DNA of 64,000 nt from Botryotinia globosa. Its lineage: Eukaryota; Ascomycota; Leotiomycetes; Helotiales; Sclerotiniaceae. The DNA lies in NCBI GenBank assembly GCA_014898425.1, contig RCSZ01000014.1:186001-250000 (forward strand), given 5' to 3'. The notes under the pieces are model-generated. The model was not told the DNA's origin, did not search any database, and was given only the letters and a program-made list of their open reading frames with translations. The translations under genes and the position numbers were made by a program. This document shows positions 49,609 to 61,795 of the stretch, piece by piece (position 1 is the first letter of the stretch; each line of letters opens with the position of its first letter).

Positions 49609-50989
49609 AAAAGATTAATCTTGATTTATAATTACAAATCGAGATTCTTTATAGGAAATTTACCTTTATAAATTAAAAGATTAATTATATCTAAAAATCC
49701 TTTATATTTTAAAATAATAAATAATAAATTTTTTAAAATCTTAATAAAAATCTTTTTTACATTTAATATAACTATTCTGTTTATTAGCTTTATAAATAAT
49801 AAAACTACAAATTATAGCTTTATCAATAAAAAAATTATCTCCAAATTCCAAATATCTATATATCCTTTTCCTTATATTTATTATCTATTTCTAATTAATA
49901 AAAAACTCTTCAATATTTTCTTTCAATATATACTTCTAGATATATAAATTAATAACTATTAAAAGATTGATTTGTTTTATATTATTACTCTATTAATTAT
50001 AAATTCAATAATTCTTAATCTCCCCTAACTTCAATACTATAACTCTATTATTAATTGATCAACAATAATACTCAAATTCATATCTATATATTGCTCGAAA
50101 TATTATTATTCTATTAATATTATAACAACTATTATTCCCAATATATTTGATAACTACAAAATAATTTTATTAAAAAATAACAAAGTTATATTAATCGATC
50201 TCAAACCATTCCTATGAAAGCTTATTTCAAAACTAACTTTTATAAAAAATATTATCAATAAAAACTTTAAAATTAAATTCTTACTATTTCAAAATCAATT
50301 AGTAATTCTCAAATCTATCGAAACCCTAAATATTTAAAGAAATTCTAATATCATTAATCTCGAAAATAATAAAAACAAAAACCTTTATTATATTTATTAC
50401 ATTAATAATAAAATAAATACTTGAGCTAGAATAATCCCTAATTATTTATTCTTAAAATCAACCTTAATTTGATTTATTATTAATTCTAGAAAATATAAGA
50501 AATTATTATAGAATTAGAATATTTTATTTTTATTATTATTATTATTATTAAATCTTTTAAATGAATTATTTGATATTATATAAAATATCTGTTCCGAAAT
50601 ACAAGATATAAAGTTTTTTATAATTAATAATTTTATATAATTCTGTAAGAATAATAATATTTATATTATAAAAGTATTCTGGGATGAATTAGATAGGGTT
50701 TGTGATTTATATTATATAATAATTGAGAATCTTATTTAATTATATTGAAATTTAATAAATAATAATATTAATAAATTTATAGAAAAAATAAATTAATCTA
50801 TTCTTTTTATATTAAAAATCTAAAATAAATTGTTTTTTTAGTTTTATAATTTATATTTAGAATTCCTATTCTTTTTTATTAATAAATTTTTATTATAATA
50901 TTTGTGGGATTACAAGATTGAGATTATATTAGACAAAAAACTATTATATAATAAAGATTATTTAATATTTCTAATTGAGCTTTAAATTA

Positions 50990-52200
50990 TTTATAGATGG
51001 TTTAATGATAATTTAAATAAAGGATTTATTTGGGAATCTCATTTTTAATCAATTACTTTATTTTTTCTAATTGTTAAATTAAAAGAAAGTATTCAAATCT
51101 ATTAAAATTATTAAAGCCTAAATAATATTATTATTAAAAACTAATATTCTCTATTGTTAATTAAAAAAACCCTTAATACTTTATATTATATTAAAATCTA
51201 TATTAAGTTTGATATTATTACCATTTTCAATAAATTATAAATTATAAAGAATTATAAATAAAAAATTATTTTCATTATTTATTTTGATTTATTCGAATTA
51301 TTAATAATACTTTTTGGATTCTATAATGTATTGATCTCATTTCAGAATTATATCAATTATATTTTCTTCGATTTCCTGAATAAAACTTATATAATATATT
51401 TGAATAATATTTTGATTTATTTTAAGAATATTATAGATTATAGAGAATATATTTGTGAGGTTGTTTAATAATTAATCGATATCGAATTATAAATCGATAT
51501 CGATATCGATAAATACAAATTCGAAACAAAAAAAACCAAATATCTCAATTTAATTATTATTTTAGAAAATATAAAAATAGATTCAGAGAAAATCGATATT
51601 ATATTCAATTGAAAATCATTAATTAAATTCAAAAACTTTTAGTATTTCTTTGAATTTGCTAATTTTTATTAATGTTTTATTTGTAATTTTTTCAAAATCG
51701 TAGAGCCCTTCAATTACTTCTTGAAAAAGGAGAGAGTATAGAGTTAGGATTTTGAATAGGAAAATGTTTTTATAATATTAAAAAACGCTTTTTTCTTTGC
51801 TTCAGTTCTTATTATATTTGATTATTATTGTTATACAATAATCAAAATCAATACTTTCAATTGAATTATAAATAATATCCTTTTATAATATAATAACAAA
51901 AGAAATCTATATCTAATAATATACTTTTTATCAAAATATAATATCATTGAATATAATTATAAAATCTATAATAAAATAGAGATTAGAATTATATAATATT
52001 TAGAAATCATTCGAAATCATTATTAATTATAAAAACTTTAAATATTTTATATTGATAAAAATACTAAATCAATAACAAACTAAATAAATCAAATTTTTAT
52101 TAGGATTCAATTTCTATATTATATATCAATCTAATTACAAAACTATTTGTTTTAACACTTTGAATTATAAAACTAAAAACTATTTAATATATATCAATTC
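50990..52200 (+). pseudogene. RT and RNase H remnants of element C
   Basis: Plus-strand traces: YIIYLNNILIYFKNI at about 51380-51430 (RT) and SFEIIINYKNFKYF near 52005-52045 (RNase H). Same family as B, opposite orientation. Confidence 0.8.
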
Positions 52201-54208
52201 TAATAATAATTGAATTAAGAATTGCTTATAAATAATCCTTCCAAAACAAATATTTGATATTATTATATTCAAAAATATTATTCAACAAATAAATAATGAT
52301 TTAAATCTGATTATAACCTCAATAGATATAATCATTTCTAATATTAATAAATTAATCGATAATTTTATTAATAAAGTATACAAATCATTCGAATTAATTA
52401 TAATTATATATATAACATTTCGAAACCCTTTTACCCGTTATTAATTATTAAATATTCGAAAGGATTTTTGAATAGCCTTATAAAATTATAAATTAATTAA
52501 TAATAAAATCTTTTATTACAATTATTTTTTTGTTTTTTCTTTTATTAAATTTTATATATAAATTATATATTACACATATTCAATTAAATTAATTGAATAT
52601 TTAGATTGTATTAAAATTATTGATCTCGTTTTTTATATATATTAATAACCCAATATATCTAGAAAAATCAAAATATTTATATAAATTTATCAATTTTATT
52701 TTCACATCAAAACCTTCTATCTCGCTATACCTGAATTTCTTAAATCTTTATCAATACTATTTTATTTCTAATCAAATATTTTTATTGATTATATTACATT
52801 ATTATTAATTAATAAATATTATAAAAAGAAATATTAATATATTATTATAATTATCTATTATTTAATCAAAATATAATATTTTATATTAGTAGTAGGATTA
52901 TCTATAAAGAAGCTTATAAATCGATTTATTAAAAAAATATATTATTTATATAACACTCCCAATAATATTATATCTAATAAAAACTTCCAATTTATTTCTA
53001 AATTCTAAAAGTATTTATTCAAACATTTATCAATCATTTTGAAACAATCTTCCTTATTCTATTCCAAGTTTGATAATTAAATAAAAAGAATCAATATTAT
53101 AGTTGAATAATACCTTTATATCTTTATAAACTTTTATTAAAATAATTAATTTAATTAATTTCTATTTGTAAAGTTTATATTAAACAATATTATATTAGAA
53201 ATCATTAGTATATCCCCATTTTTTGTTAATTATAATTACTACTTACATCTCGAAATTGAATTGTTTATATTAGTCCTATCGAATTTATTATATCAAAAAA
53301 AACAAGAGTTCTTTAAAGCCAATAAGATTACAAATAGATTTAATTTTATTCTAATTAAACTCAAAGTGCTTACAACCCAATTGATTTAAAAATATAAAGA
53401 TTATACTAACAAAATCCAAATTGATGCTTTTCTTTATAAAGAAAATAATAAAATATAAATTAATATAAAAAATATAAAAACTAATTATTTAAAAAAAAAA
53501 AAATAATAAATAAAATAGTTTTTATAAAATCCTCAAAATCTACAAACGAATCTATCTATTACAACTTTTAACTAACTTCAAAATTTTTTCAATATTCTAT
53601 AATTTATTATTTCAATTGTTCCACTATTTATTAGAATTATTAGGCCAAAATATTATTAATATTATCAAATTATATAAAAATCAAAACCAAATTCTCGAAA
53701 AAAATAATAAAATATATAAAAAAATTAAATAATAAAAATTCAAAAAGATTCTTGATTATTATAATAAATATAATTTCTATTATTATATCAAATAAAAACA
53801 TTATTTATTATTATAACAATTAACTAAAAACCTTCGAAATCAAAAGAAAATAATTATTATATTTCATTTAATATATTTAAACAAATTAAACTCATTTATA
53901 TAAATTAAATTCAAAAAACCCACTACCTCAAATACTATTATATTAAAAATAACTTTTAAACAAGAATCAAACAAATCAAAAAAGATTTATTAATTGATTA
54001 CTATCTTAAAAACAATTCATTTTAATTTTATAATAGAAATTAAAATATTCTAATATTATTTCAAAGGATTTTGAGTTTTTATTTGATTAATTTAAATATA
54101 ATAATAAATTAATTTGTTGAACCGATTTTTTATAACTTTATTGAAAAATAATAAAATTAATCTATACCTTAATTTACTTAAAACAAATAAACCCTAAAAA
54201 AAGAATAT

Positions 54209-54358
54209 TATCACAATACCAATTACATTACCTTTATACTTTAAATATAAATCTTTAATATACTCTTAATATACTCTATTTCCTATAATAGGGCCTCAAC
54301 CTTTTATAATACTTAGAATCCTTATAATACAATATAAGTCTTTACCTATACCTTGACA
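54209..54358 (+). repeat. 3' LTR of C
   Basis: 150 bases. The inner (left) half is AT-converted; the outer half keeps ACCTATACCTTGACA. Confidence 0.9.
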
Positions 54359-54363
54359 ATCCT
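54359..54363. repeat. Target duplication ATCCT, right of C
   Basis: Partner of 34630-34634. Confidence 0.85.
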
Positions 54364-54475
54364 TTTTCATAATTCGATTTAATTTTTTATAATCGATATA
54401 TAATCGATAACCTTCTCCTTTCTTAAAGACAAATATAATTGATATTTTTATAAAGCTAATAAATTGCTTTATCCA
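54364..54475 (-). pseudogene. Reverse transcriptase of element D, first part
   Basis: Minus-strand translation IIFVFKKGEGYRLYIDYKKL matches the first RT block of Gypsy elements. It ends at the C insertion, and its next residues are found at 34629 downward. Confidence 0.75.
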
Positions 54476-56796
54476 TCTTTTCTTTTAATATTCATTTAAA
54501 TATTTTTATAATATTACGAATTCTTATTCTAATAAAATATAGATTAAATCCCAAAAAGATATTAAATTAGATTCAAAATTAATATAATATTCTATCAAAT
54601 AATAATTAAATAAAAGATTACTTTTGTTTTCTAAAAAAGTATTTTTATATTCCTCAAATTTTTTAGAGATAGTAAATAAAAAAAGTACAAATACTAAATA
54701 ATTATCTTTGTTTTTTTAGAATAATGCTTTATTTTCTAAAAATATTACAAAAACTTAAGCTCTGTTTTTCATTTCTTTATAAAAAATTTTTATCAAAATT
54801 ATTTTTAGATTATTAATTTAAAATTAATATCAAAATGATATCGATTTTTAATCGATATTAAGATTAATTCTTTATAATTAAAGGAAACCTAAAATTATAT
54901 CTATTTAAAGTAAATCTAATATTATTAATGTAAATTTATAGATATAGATTCTTTATTTCTTTCAAATATCTTTTATTTCAATAGGAAAGATATGGTTTCT
55001 ATATAATACTATTACAATATTATTTGCAAATATAAATGGGGTTCCTTTTTAAAAAGATTTTCAATCTTATTCGATATATTTGCTTTATTAAATAATATTA
55101 ATTTATACTTCTGAATTAATAAAGTATTGGAGTACTATTAGCTTACTTTTTATATTAAAAGTCATTATAATTATAAACATTATTTGTTCTTTTTTTTAAA
55201 AATTTAATATTAATAGGATGCTTATTATTATTACTAGATCTAAATATTTCTTATATAAATAGATGCAAAAGATTTATTATTTTATAAATAATCAATTTTA
55301 TTATAATTTTTGCTATAATATTTATATACTCAGAGTTTCTGATAATAAATAGTATAATATCTTTTTTATTGATATTGGTAATATTAGATTGTTTATATAC
55401 AATTCGTATATGATAAATAAATAAAAGATTTATTAGTTTTATTTGAAATATATTTTAAGAATTAATTTGATTCTTAGTTTTTATTATCTATATTTGTAAA
55501 TCTATTAGTTTTTTGATAAAAATATCTATAGGAGTTTTCATTCTGAATTAAGGATTGATTATACTTTTGATTATAATATAATTCCCTTGTTTTAGATTTT
55601 TGATATAATTTATTTATATTTTTTAATTTACAAGTTTGTTTTATAAAATCATTATATATTTCGAATTATTATAGGGATTCTATTATCCTTCAAATTATCT
55701 TAGATAGAAGCTCCAATAGGAATCTCTCCTTTTGAATACTATTCGTTTTTAGATTGATGTTTTTTTTAATTCTTTTAAATAAATGATAAAAGCATTTATT
55801 GTTTTACTTTCTTTTTGTTTTGTATATATTATTTTCTGAATTGATAATTGCTATCAGAATTCTTTATTCATAATTATATTATATATATATTCTTTGAAAT
55901 TTTTCCAGTTTATTTGTTTACCAATTGATTTGCTTTTATATCGATATTATACTATTAGAGATTGTTTTTCGAAGTATTAAATGATATAATGTATTTTCTT
56001 TTTGTTGATTATGAAATGGTATTTTTTATTAAATTGAAATATAATCTTTACTTGGAAAAAAAAGTTTTTTATATTTTTAATATCTTTTTCTTTATATTAC
56101 TTTAACCTTTATAATTTTAAAGGTTTTTTTGAAAAAAAGGTGAAATCCTAATAGATTGTATTTAATATGGATACTAAATTATTATAGATAATTAGAATGG
56201 ATGTATATAGAATACTATTTATAGTTATTTTGTAAATCTCTCTTATAGTTATTATATCCTTCTATATCTCTCAAAATTGTTAGGCCAAAATTATGTTTTC
56301 TTTGTTGGTTAATTATAATAGAGTTGTCTGTATATCGGTATTAATATTTTGCAGAAATTAATTAATATCTTTATCTGATTGGAATAAGATTACATTGCAC
56401 AACTCCATACCCATAACATTATTAGGGATTTTTTTTATAGAAATTATAATGATATTAATAATTGATTAATAAATAAAGTTTTTAAAATTAATAGATTGCT
56501 TTAAAAAGAGAATAAAAAGAATTGTTAGAATAAAGAATAATAATGAATCAACTTTAGATATATTTTGAAATAAAACTTTTCATTATTTCTCTAAAACTAT
56601 TGAAAATATATAATTTATAATAAACGGATTGATTTTGATACAAAAGCCCAAGGCTAGAGATTAGATCTTCAGAATATTTTGAAAAAGAAAAAGATTTATG
56701 GAATATTCTAAAATAAAGGAGTTTGTAATACGAAAGGGGTTTGAGGGTTTTCTGCCATGTGGTCTCACGTGACTTATAACCTTGTGACCTTGACAA

Positions 56797-57287
56797 ATAA
56801 TATATATAGAGAAATTCAATTGAAGAAAATAATTATTAATATTAATAAATGATTATACAAAATGTAATAAATTGCTATTTTTTGATATAATTTAAATGAT
56901 CGGCTACTATCTGTACATGGTCGCTGTACACTCCACTCCCTCCTCCTTCTGCAAGTATTGATTAAAATAGAAAGGGAAGACAATTATTAGAGCTTGACAT
57001 CAGTCAGAAATGAAGTACAGGACCGGACATGCTAGTAATTCGAGAACGTCAATTGGTTGATTGAACCTCGGTATTTTGCCCCCGTTCCCCATGTTTTGGC
57101 GACCTTACATTCCCCACTGCAAATAGTAATCACGGCGCGTTCTAATGGTTCCGGATCCCCAGGTTGTAGTAACCTACTCTGTATCTTTCTTTTCTTCTCC
57201 TTTCATACACTGATTCACTCATTTATTGTCTTATCTCGCGCCGAAGTCATATACTATCATCCATTCACTTTCCTTTGATACATCACA
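56797..57287. other. Transposon border and promoter of next gene
   Basis: AT-rich sequence ends at about 56,895. Composition then turns normal, leaving under 400 bases of ordinary DNA before the start codon at 57288. A pyrimidine-rich tract (57180-57205) precedes the start. Confidence 0.55.
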
Positions 57288-59059
57288 ATGCCTCACCACA
57301 CCCTCACACGAGACGAAGTCTCCAGAAATAACACCGAAGAATCTCTCTGGTTTATAATCGACAGCAAGGTCTACGATGTCACTGAATTCGTCGATGCTCA
57401 TCCAGGAGGAGAATCCGTCTTAAAACAGGTTGCCGGCACAGACGCAACCGAAGCATTCTATAACCTACATCGACAAGAAGTCCTACAAAAATACTCGAAT
57501 TTATGTATCGGCACAATTGAAGGCGAGAAATCGCAAGTTATTGAACAGAATGTTGGGGATTTGAGTGTCGTGCCATACGGAGAACCTACATGGTTAACTC
57601 CACAATTTAAGAGTCCTTATTATAATGAAAGTCATAGGAGGTTGCAAAAGGCAATGAGAATCTTTACGGATCAATATGTTACACCTGTTGCTCAGGAGTG
57701 TGAAAAAACTGGCGCGCATATTCCACAACATTTGATTGATCGAATGTCGAAGATGGGCATCTTACATATGAGATTGGGCCCAGGGAAACATTTACATGGT
57801 GTTAACCTTATGGACGGCGCTGTCAAAGGGGAGGAGTTCGATTATTTTCATGATATGATTGTCGGACAGGAGATGGTTCGCGCTAATGCAAGAGGATTTC
57901 AAGATGGTAATATGGTTAGTTATAAATCCATGTTTTTGTGTAGAGTCTACTCTGTTTTTCAATGCGTGGCTAACAATTGATCTCAGGCTGGTATGACCAT
58001 CTCTCTGACGGCAGTTCTTCAATTTGCCAACGATGAGGCATGGAAGAATAAAATTGCCGCAGAAGTGTTTAGTGGGAAGAAGAAGATTTGCTTGGCCATC
58101 ACCGAAGCATTTGCCGGATCTGATGTCGCAGGTATTCGAACAACCGCGGAGAAAACCAAAGATGGCAAGCACTATATCGTAAATGGTACTAAGAAATGGA
58201 TCACCAACGGAGTCTTTTGCGATTACTTCGTGACTGGTGTTAAAACAGGTACTATTAAATATTACTTCTCATGCTCAATCACATACTAACACACTCTCTA
58301 GATAAGGGACTGTCTGTTGTGTTGATTGAAAGAGGCGAGGGTGTAGAAACAACACCAATAAAAACCTCCTACTCACCGACAGCTGGAACTGCCTATGTCA
58401 CTTTCGATAACGTAAAGGTACCAGTTGAGAATCTCTTGGGAGTAGAGAACAAGGGCATCCACGTTATCCTTAGTAACTTCAATCATGAAAGATGGATGAT
58501 GGCTAGCGGTGTCACCCGCATGATGCGACTAGCAACAGAAGAATGTATCAAGTGGAGTAACCAACGATTGGTATTTGGCAAGAAATTGACTGATCAGCCA
58601 GTCATCCGACAAAAGTAAGTTTGGCTCCTTCAAGTGCGGATGAAACTCCTAACTGACCTTTCTAGGCTTGCTAAGATGATATCTCACTGTGAGGCGAACC
58701 AAGCATGGTTAGAGAATATTACATATCAGATGACTTTGATGCCATACAAACAACAAGCGACTCATCTCGCGGGCCCAATTGGTCTTCTTAAGATGTTCGC
58801 TACCCGTTCAGCTCATGAATGTGCAGATGAAGCTGTGCAGATTTTTGGTGGACGTGCACTTACTCAGAGTGGGATGGGAAGAACCATTGAGATGTTCCAT
58901 AGAACGTGAGTATCCACGCTATGAGAAGTTTTCACCGGAAATATGTTGCTGATATCTTATAGGTACAAATTCGATGCTATCTTGGGTGGAGCCGAGGAGG
59001 TATTGGGTGATTTGGGAGTAAGGCAGGCCCTTAAAAATATGCCAAAGAGTATGTTGTAG
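57288..59059 (+). CDS. Cytochrome b5-acyl-CoA dehydrogenase fusion
   Basis: Five exons give 512 residues: 57288-57914, 57987-58248, 58302-58614, 58666-58905 and 58963-59059, all introns GT-AG and 51-72 bases. The N-terminal 80 residues form a cytochrome b5 domain with heme ligands His38 (in VDAHPGGE) and His61 (FYNLH), spaced as in the family. A full acyl-CoA dehydrogenase follows: NMAGMTISLT, the flavin/substrate motif ITEAFAGSDVAGIRTTA, KKWITNG, the helical C-terminal domain with QIFGGRALTQSGMGR, and ILGGAEEVLGDL near the end, where the catalytic base is expected. It should oxidise acyl-CoA thioesters with FAD; the heme domain suggests an unusual electron route or a reverse or oxygen-linked reaction. 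No clear targeting peptide or peroxisomal tail is visible. Domain calls are firm; the substrate is unknown. Confidence 0.93.
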
Positions 59060-59942
59060 ATGATCATCGGGACACAGGGCCAGAAACGTTGAGAGAACAG
59101 CACGCCACTGAAGCATTCCAAGATTGGTATAATGTAATAAGAGCTATAGAGCTAAATGTGGTATGATATAATAAAGTTCTCTCGGACTTCATATCTAGTA
59201 CGCTCTCGATGACCGGAGAGGAATAACCGAACTGCATGTGTATTCTCTGGAAATCTGAGGCGCGATTGTATGTTACGAATTGGGACGGCCATAGGTCCGC
59301 TCAGGTGGCAATAGGTCACAACAGGTTTCCCCTTTGTATCTGCCCTCCCGTTTCTGCGGACTCCAAAAAAATGTATGCAGCACCCTTAATAATTCATCAG
59401 CATATCTGAGCTATGGTAGCCTTGTAGGTTAACTAAGAAATCTTCCCCAACTAATATGTAGTCGGCTCTCTCCGTAAGCTGCCGACAAGTTTATTATTAT
59501 TAAGAATGCTCATCCTACTTTTGTAGGTCACATGAATACGTAATACGTAACATATACACATGTAGCTAAACCAATTCGCTCCCACTCATCAGGGATAAGG
59601 GCAATTTTAGGAACTCTTACCAAATGCTTATCGCTCTTATCGGAAGGACCCCGCCATCCCCCATTCCTGCTTTGGTGTAACAACTACTACCTACCTATTC
59701 TGTAATCTTTAGCCGATGATTCGTTAGGTATGCCAAAGTGGTTCGAGATTGATGAGATTCGAAGATTTGTTAGTGGAGTGAGGAGATAATTAGAAATTAG
59801 ATTGCTTCCCCTCTTTGAGCTTTTCAGATACTCAAATAACTTTGTTAGCCACTTCGCAAACTTATCTAGCTATTCTACTTCTCCTACCATCAAGCTCTTC
59901 AATGTCAACAGTTCATTAATCAAGTCAAATTGCTCTACAATC
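59060..59942. other. Intergenic region
   Basis: 3' UTR of the dehydrogenase and promoter/5' UTR of the deaminase. The frame of the next gene stays open upstream to about 59802 but contains no ATG before 59943. Nothing else recognised. Confidence 0.6.
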
Positions 59943-61795
59943 ATGTCTCATAGAGTCAGAGACCTGTCATGGCCATCCACGATACCAGACGACGAATATG
60001 CCGAAATAGCTGCTGGGCTCCCTGCAAAGGATGAACCGTTCATTAACAAGTACATTGGTGGAAGAGAAGCACTTATAGACCAGGAAAAACAGCAGCGCAG
60101 TGGTTCGTAATATCCCTATATATTATTATTTCTCACTTACTTACATTCTTTACAACAGACTATGCATTCAGATCAGCCCTCTCACCTCTCGCGCAAGAAG
60201 CCTGCAACATCGTATCCCGCATCCGTCTCGACGAACAAGCCTCGACGTGGACCTCGCAATTCGAGGACCATGTTGCGCAAGAAACGGGGAAGAATATATA
60301 TCCAGGTATGATGTTCAGTCTGGCAAAGGAAAGGATGGAGAAGACGAAATTATGGCAGATTGTGAAAAGGATGCCCAAGGGCGCGCTTTTGCATGCGCAT
60401 ATGGATGCGATGGTTGATTATGATTTCTTGTTTGAAGAAATGCTGAAGACAGAAGGCATGTGCATCTTCTGTGATAGAGCCTTACATTCTCCTGAAAGTA
60501 GGGAGGCGGGGCCCGTAAGATTTAGGTTCAGGAAGAAGGGAGATGGGGAAGGTGCAGAAATTTGGAAGGAGGGGTATAAACCATTTAGTTTTGTGCCCTT
60601 GAAGGATGCTGCGGATGCTTTTCCCGAAGGTGGACGAGAAGGATTCTTGCGTTGGCTTCGGAGTCGATGCACTATTACTGATACTGAGTCTATTGAGCAT
60701 CATCATGGTGTTGATGCAGTCTGGAGGAAGTTCTCTTCGGTTTTTACGATTTTAAATACAGTCATCTTTTATGAGCCTATATTCAGGGCATTCATGAAGA
60801 GAATGATGCAGACTTTACTTGCTGATGGTGTCAAATGGGTTGATTTACGACTGGCATTCACATTCTTTTATTACCGCGAAGGTGAGGAGAAAGCAGATGA
60901 TACATACAGCAATATGTTCAAAGTTTTCGGAGAGGAAATCGAGAAGTTCAAGACATCAGAAGAGGGTAAGGGATTCTGGGGAGCAAGGATGATTTGGACT
61001 GGTCTTCGAGTTTTGGATACAAGAAAGATCGTTGAAGATATGGATGCTTGTTTAACAATCAAGATGACTTACCCAGATCTTATATCCGGATATGATCTTG
61101 TCGGTCAAGAAGATGCTGGAAGACCATTAAAAGATCTTTTGCCAGAGCTTTTCTGGTTCAAGAAACAGTGCGCGCAAGAAGGAGTCGAAATCCCTTTCTT
61201 CTTTCATGCAGGAGAATGTCTTGGTGATGGTAGCGATACTGATCAGAATCTTTTCGATGCTGTTCTACTCGGAACTCGTCGCATTGGTCATGGATTTTCC
61301 TTATACAAGCATCCTTTATTGATTGATTTGGTCAAGGAAAAGAAAATTCTCGTGGAGAGTTGTCCAATCTCGAACGAGGTCCTTCGCCTCTGCGCTTCGA
61401 TCATGTCACACCCTCTACCAGCGCTTCTCGCGCGAGGAGTTTCCTGCTCTCTCTGTAATGATGACCCTTCGATTCTTGGTCAGGATGTTAATGGGATGAC
61501 GCATGACTTCTGGCAAGCTCTGCAGGGCTGGGATAATCTTGGACTTGCTGGCCTAGGTTCACTGGCTGAAAACAGTGTAAGATGGGCAGCGTTCGAGGAT
61601 CAAAGCGCTGGCAAATGGTTAGCGGATGTTAAGGAAGCTTCCATGGGTAACGGTGTGAGAGCGAAGAGATTGCAAGAATGGAGCGTGGAGTGGGAACAAT
61701 TTTGCTTGTGGATAGTAACGGAGTTTGGCGACGATGAAGATAGTGCGAGAAAAATCAGAGAAGATGGGGATGGTCCGTTGGCTGCTCAGGATTAA
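59943..61795 (+). CDS. ADGF-type adenosine deaminase
   Basis: Two exons give 598 residues: 59943-60102 and 60159-61795 (56-base intron, donor GTTCGT). The ATG at 59943 is the first in frame. The metal-dependent deaminase signatures appear in order: zinc-binding HAH at His132/His134 (LLHAHMDAM), FFFHAGE with the third zinc histidine and the nearby catalytic glutamate in GE, GHGFSL, SCPISNEVL, and NDDPSILG, whose aspartates complete the zinc/base site. Length and the roughly 100-residue N-terminal extension match adenosine-deaminase-related growth factors (CECR1/ADA2 type) rather than classical 350-residue adenosine deaminases. The predicted reaction is adenosine to inosine plus ammonia. There is no evident signal peptide, unlike secreted animal ADGFs, so an intracellular purine-salvage role is likely. 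Some fungal members may act on other purines. Confidence 0.9.

Larger units (their letters stand above)
34635..54358 (+). mobile_element. Element C: Gypsy element split by A and B
   Basis: A plus-strand Ty3/Gypsy element with LTRs at 34635-34783 and 54209-54358 and target duplication ATCCT. Subtracting the inserted 36442-49603 and one duplication leaves about 6.56 kb, the same size as A and B. The sequence at 36441 continues exactly at 49609 when compared with the uninterrupted copy in B (near 44620-44640). RT (about 50990-51470, YLNNILIY in place of YLDDILIY) and RNase H (about 51830-52200) are recognisable but full of stops. The purine tract before the 3' LTR is changed from G-rich to A-rich. 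Confidence 0.9.
31685..56890 (-). mobile_element. Element D: outermost Ty3/Gypsy relic
   Basis: A RIP-destroyed Gypsy element on the minus strand, in two pieces (about 31685-34629 and 54364-56890) around inserted element C. The gag-like start is near 56758 (MAENPQTPF). The reverse-transcriptase frame runs up to 54364 and resumes at 34629. RNase H with the linker after it lies at about 33390-33850, then integrase territory to the left. Both outer borders are tentative: 31685 and about 56791 share a degenerate TG-start and a TATAGAG-like stretch that may be LTR remnants of roughly 100-130 bases, but I found no target duplication. D is not the same family as A, B and C. Confidence 0.65.

Noticed and set aside
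31500..56890. Mitochondrial DNA insertion as the source of the AT-rich block
   Set aside because: Clear Ty3/Gypsy RT and RNase H outlines, LTR pairs and target duplications explain it, and the changes are RIP-type transitions.
59802..59942. Upstream extension of the deaminase frame
   Set aside because: It contains no ATG; the frame opens at a TTG, which is not a usual start in a fungal nuclear gene.
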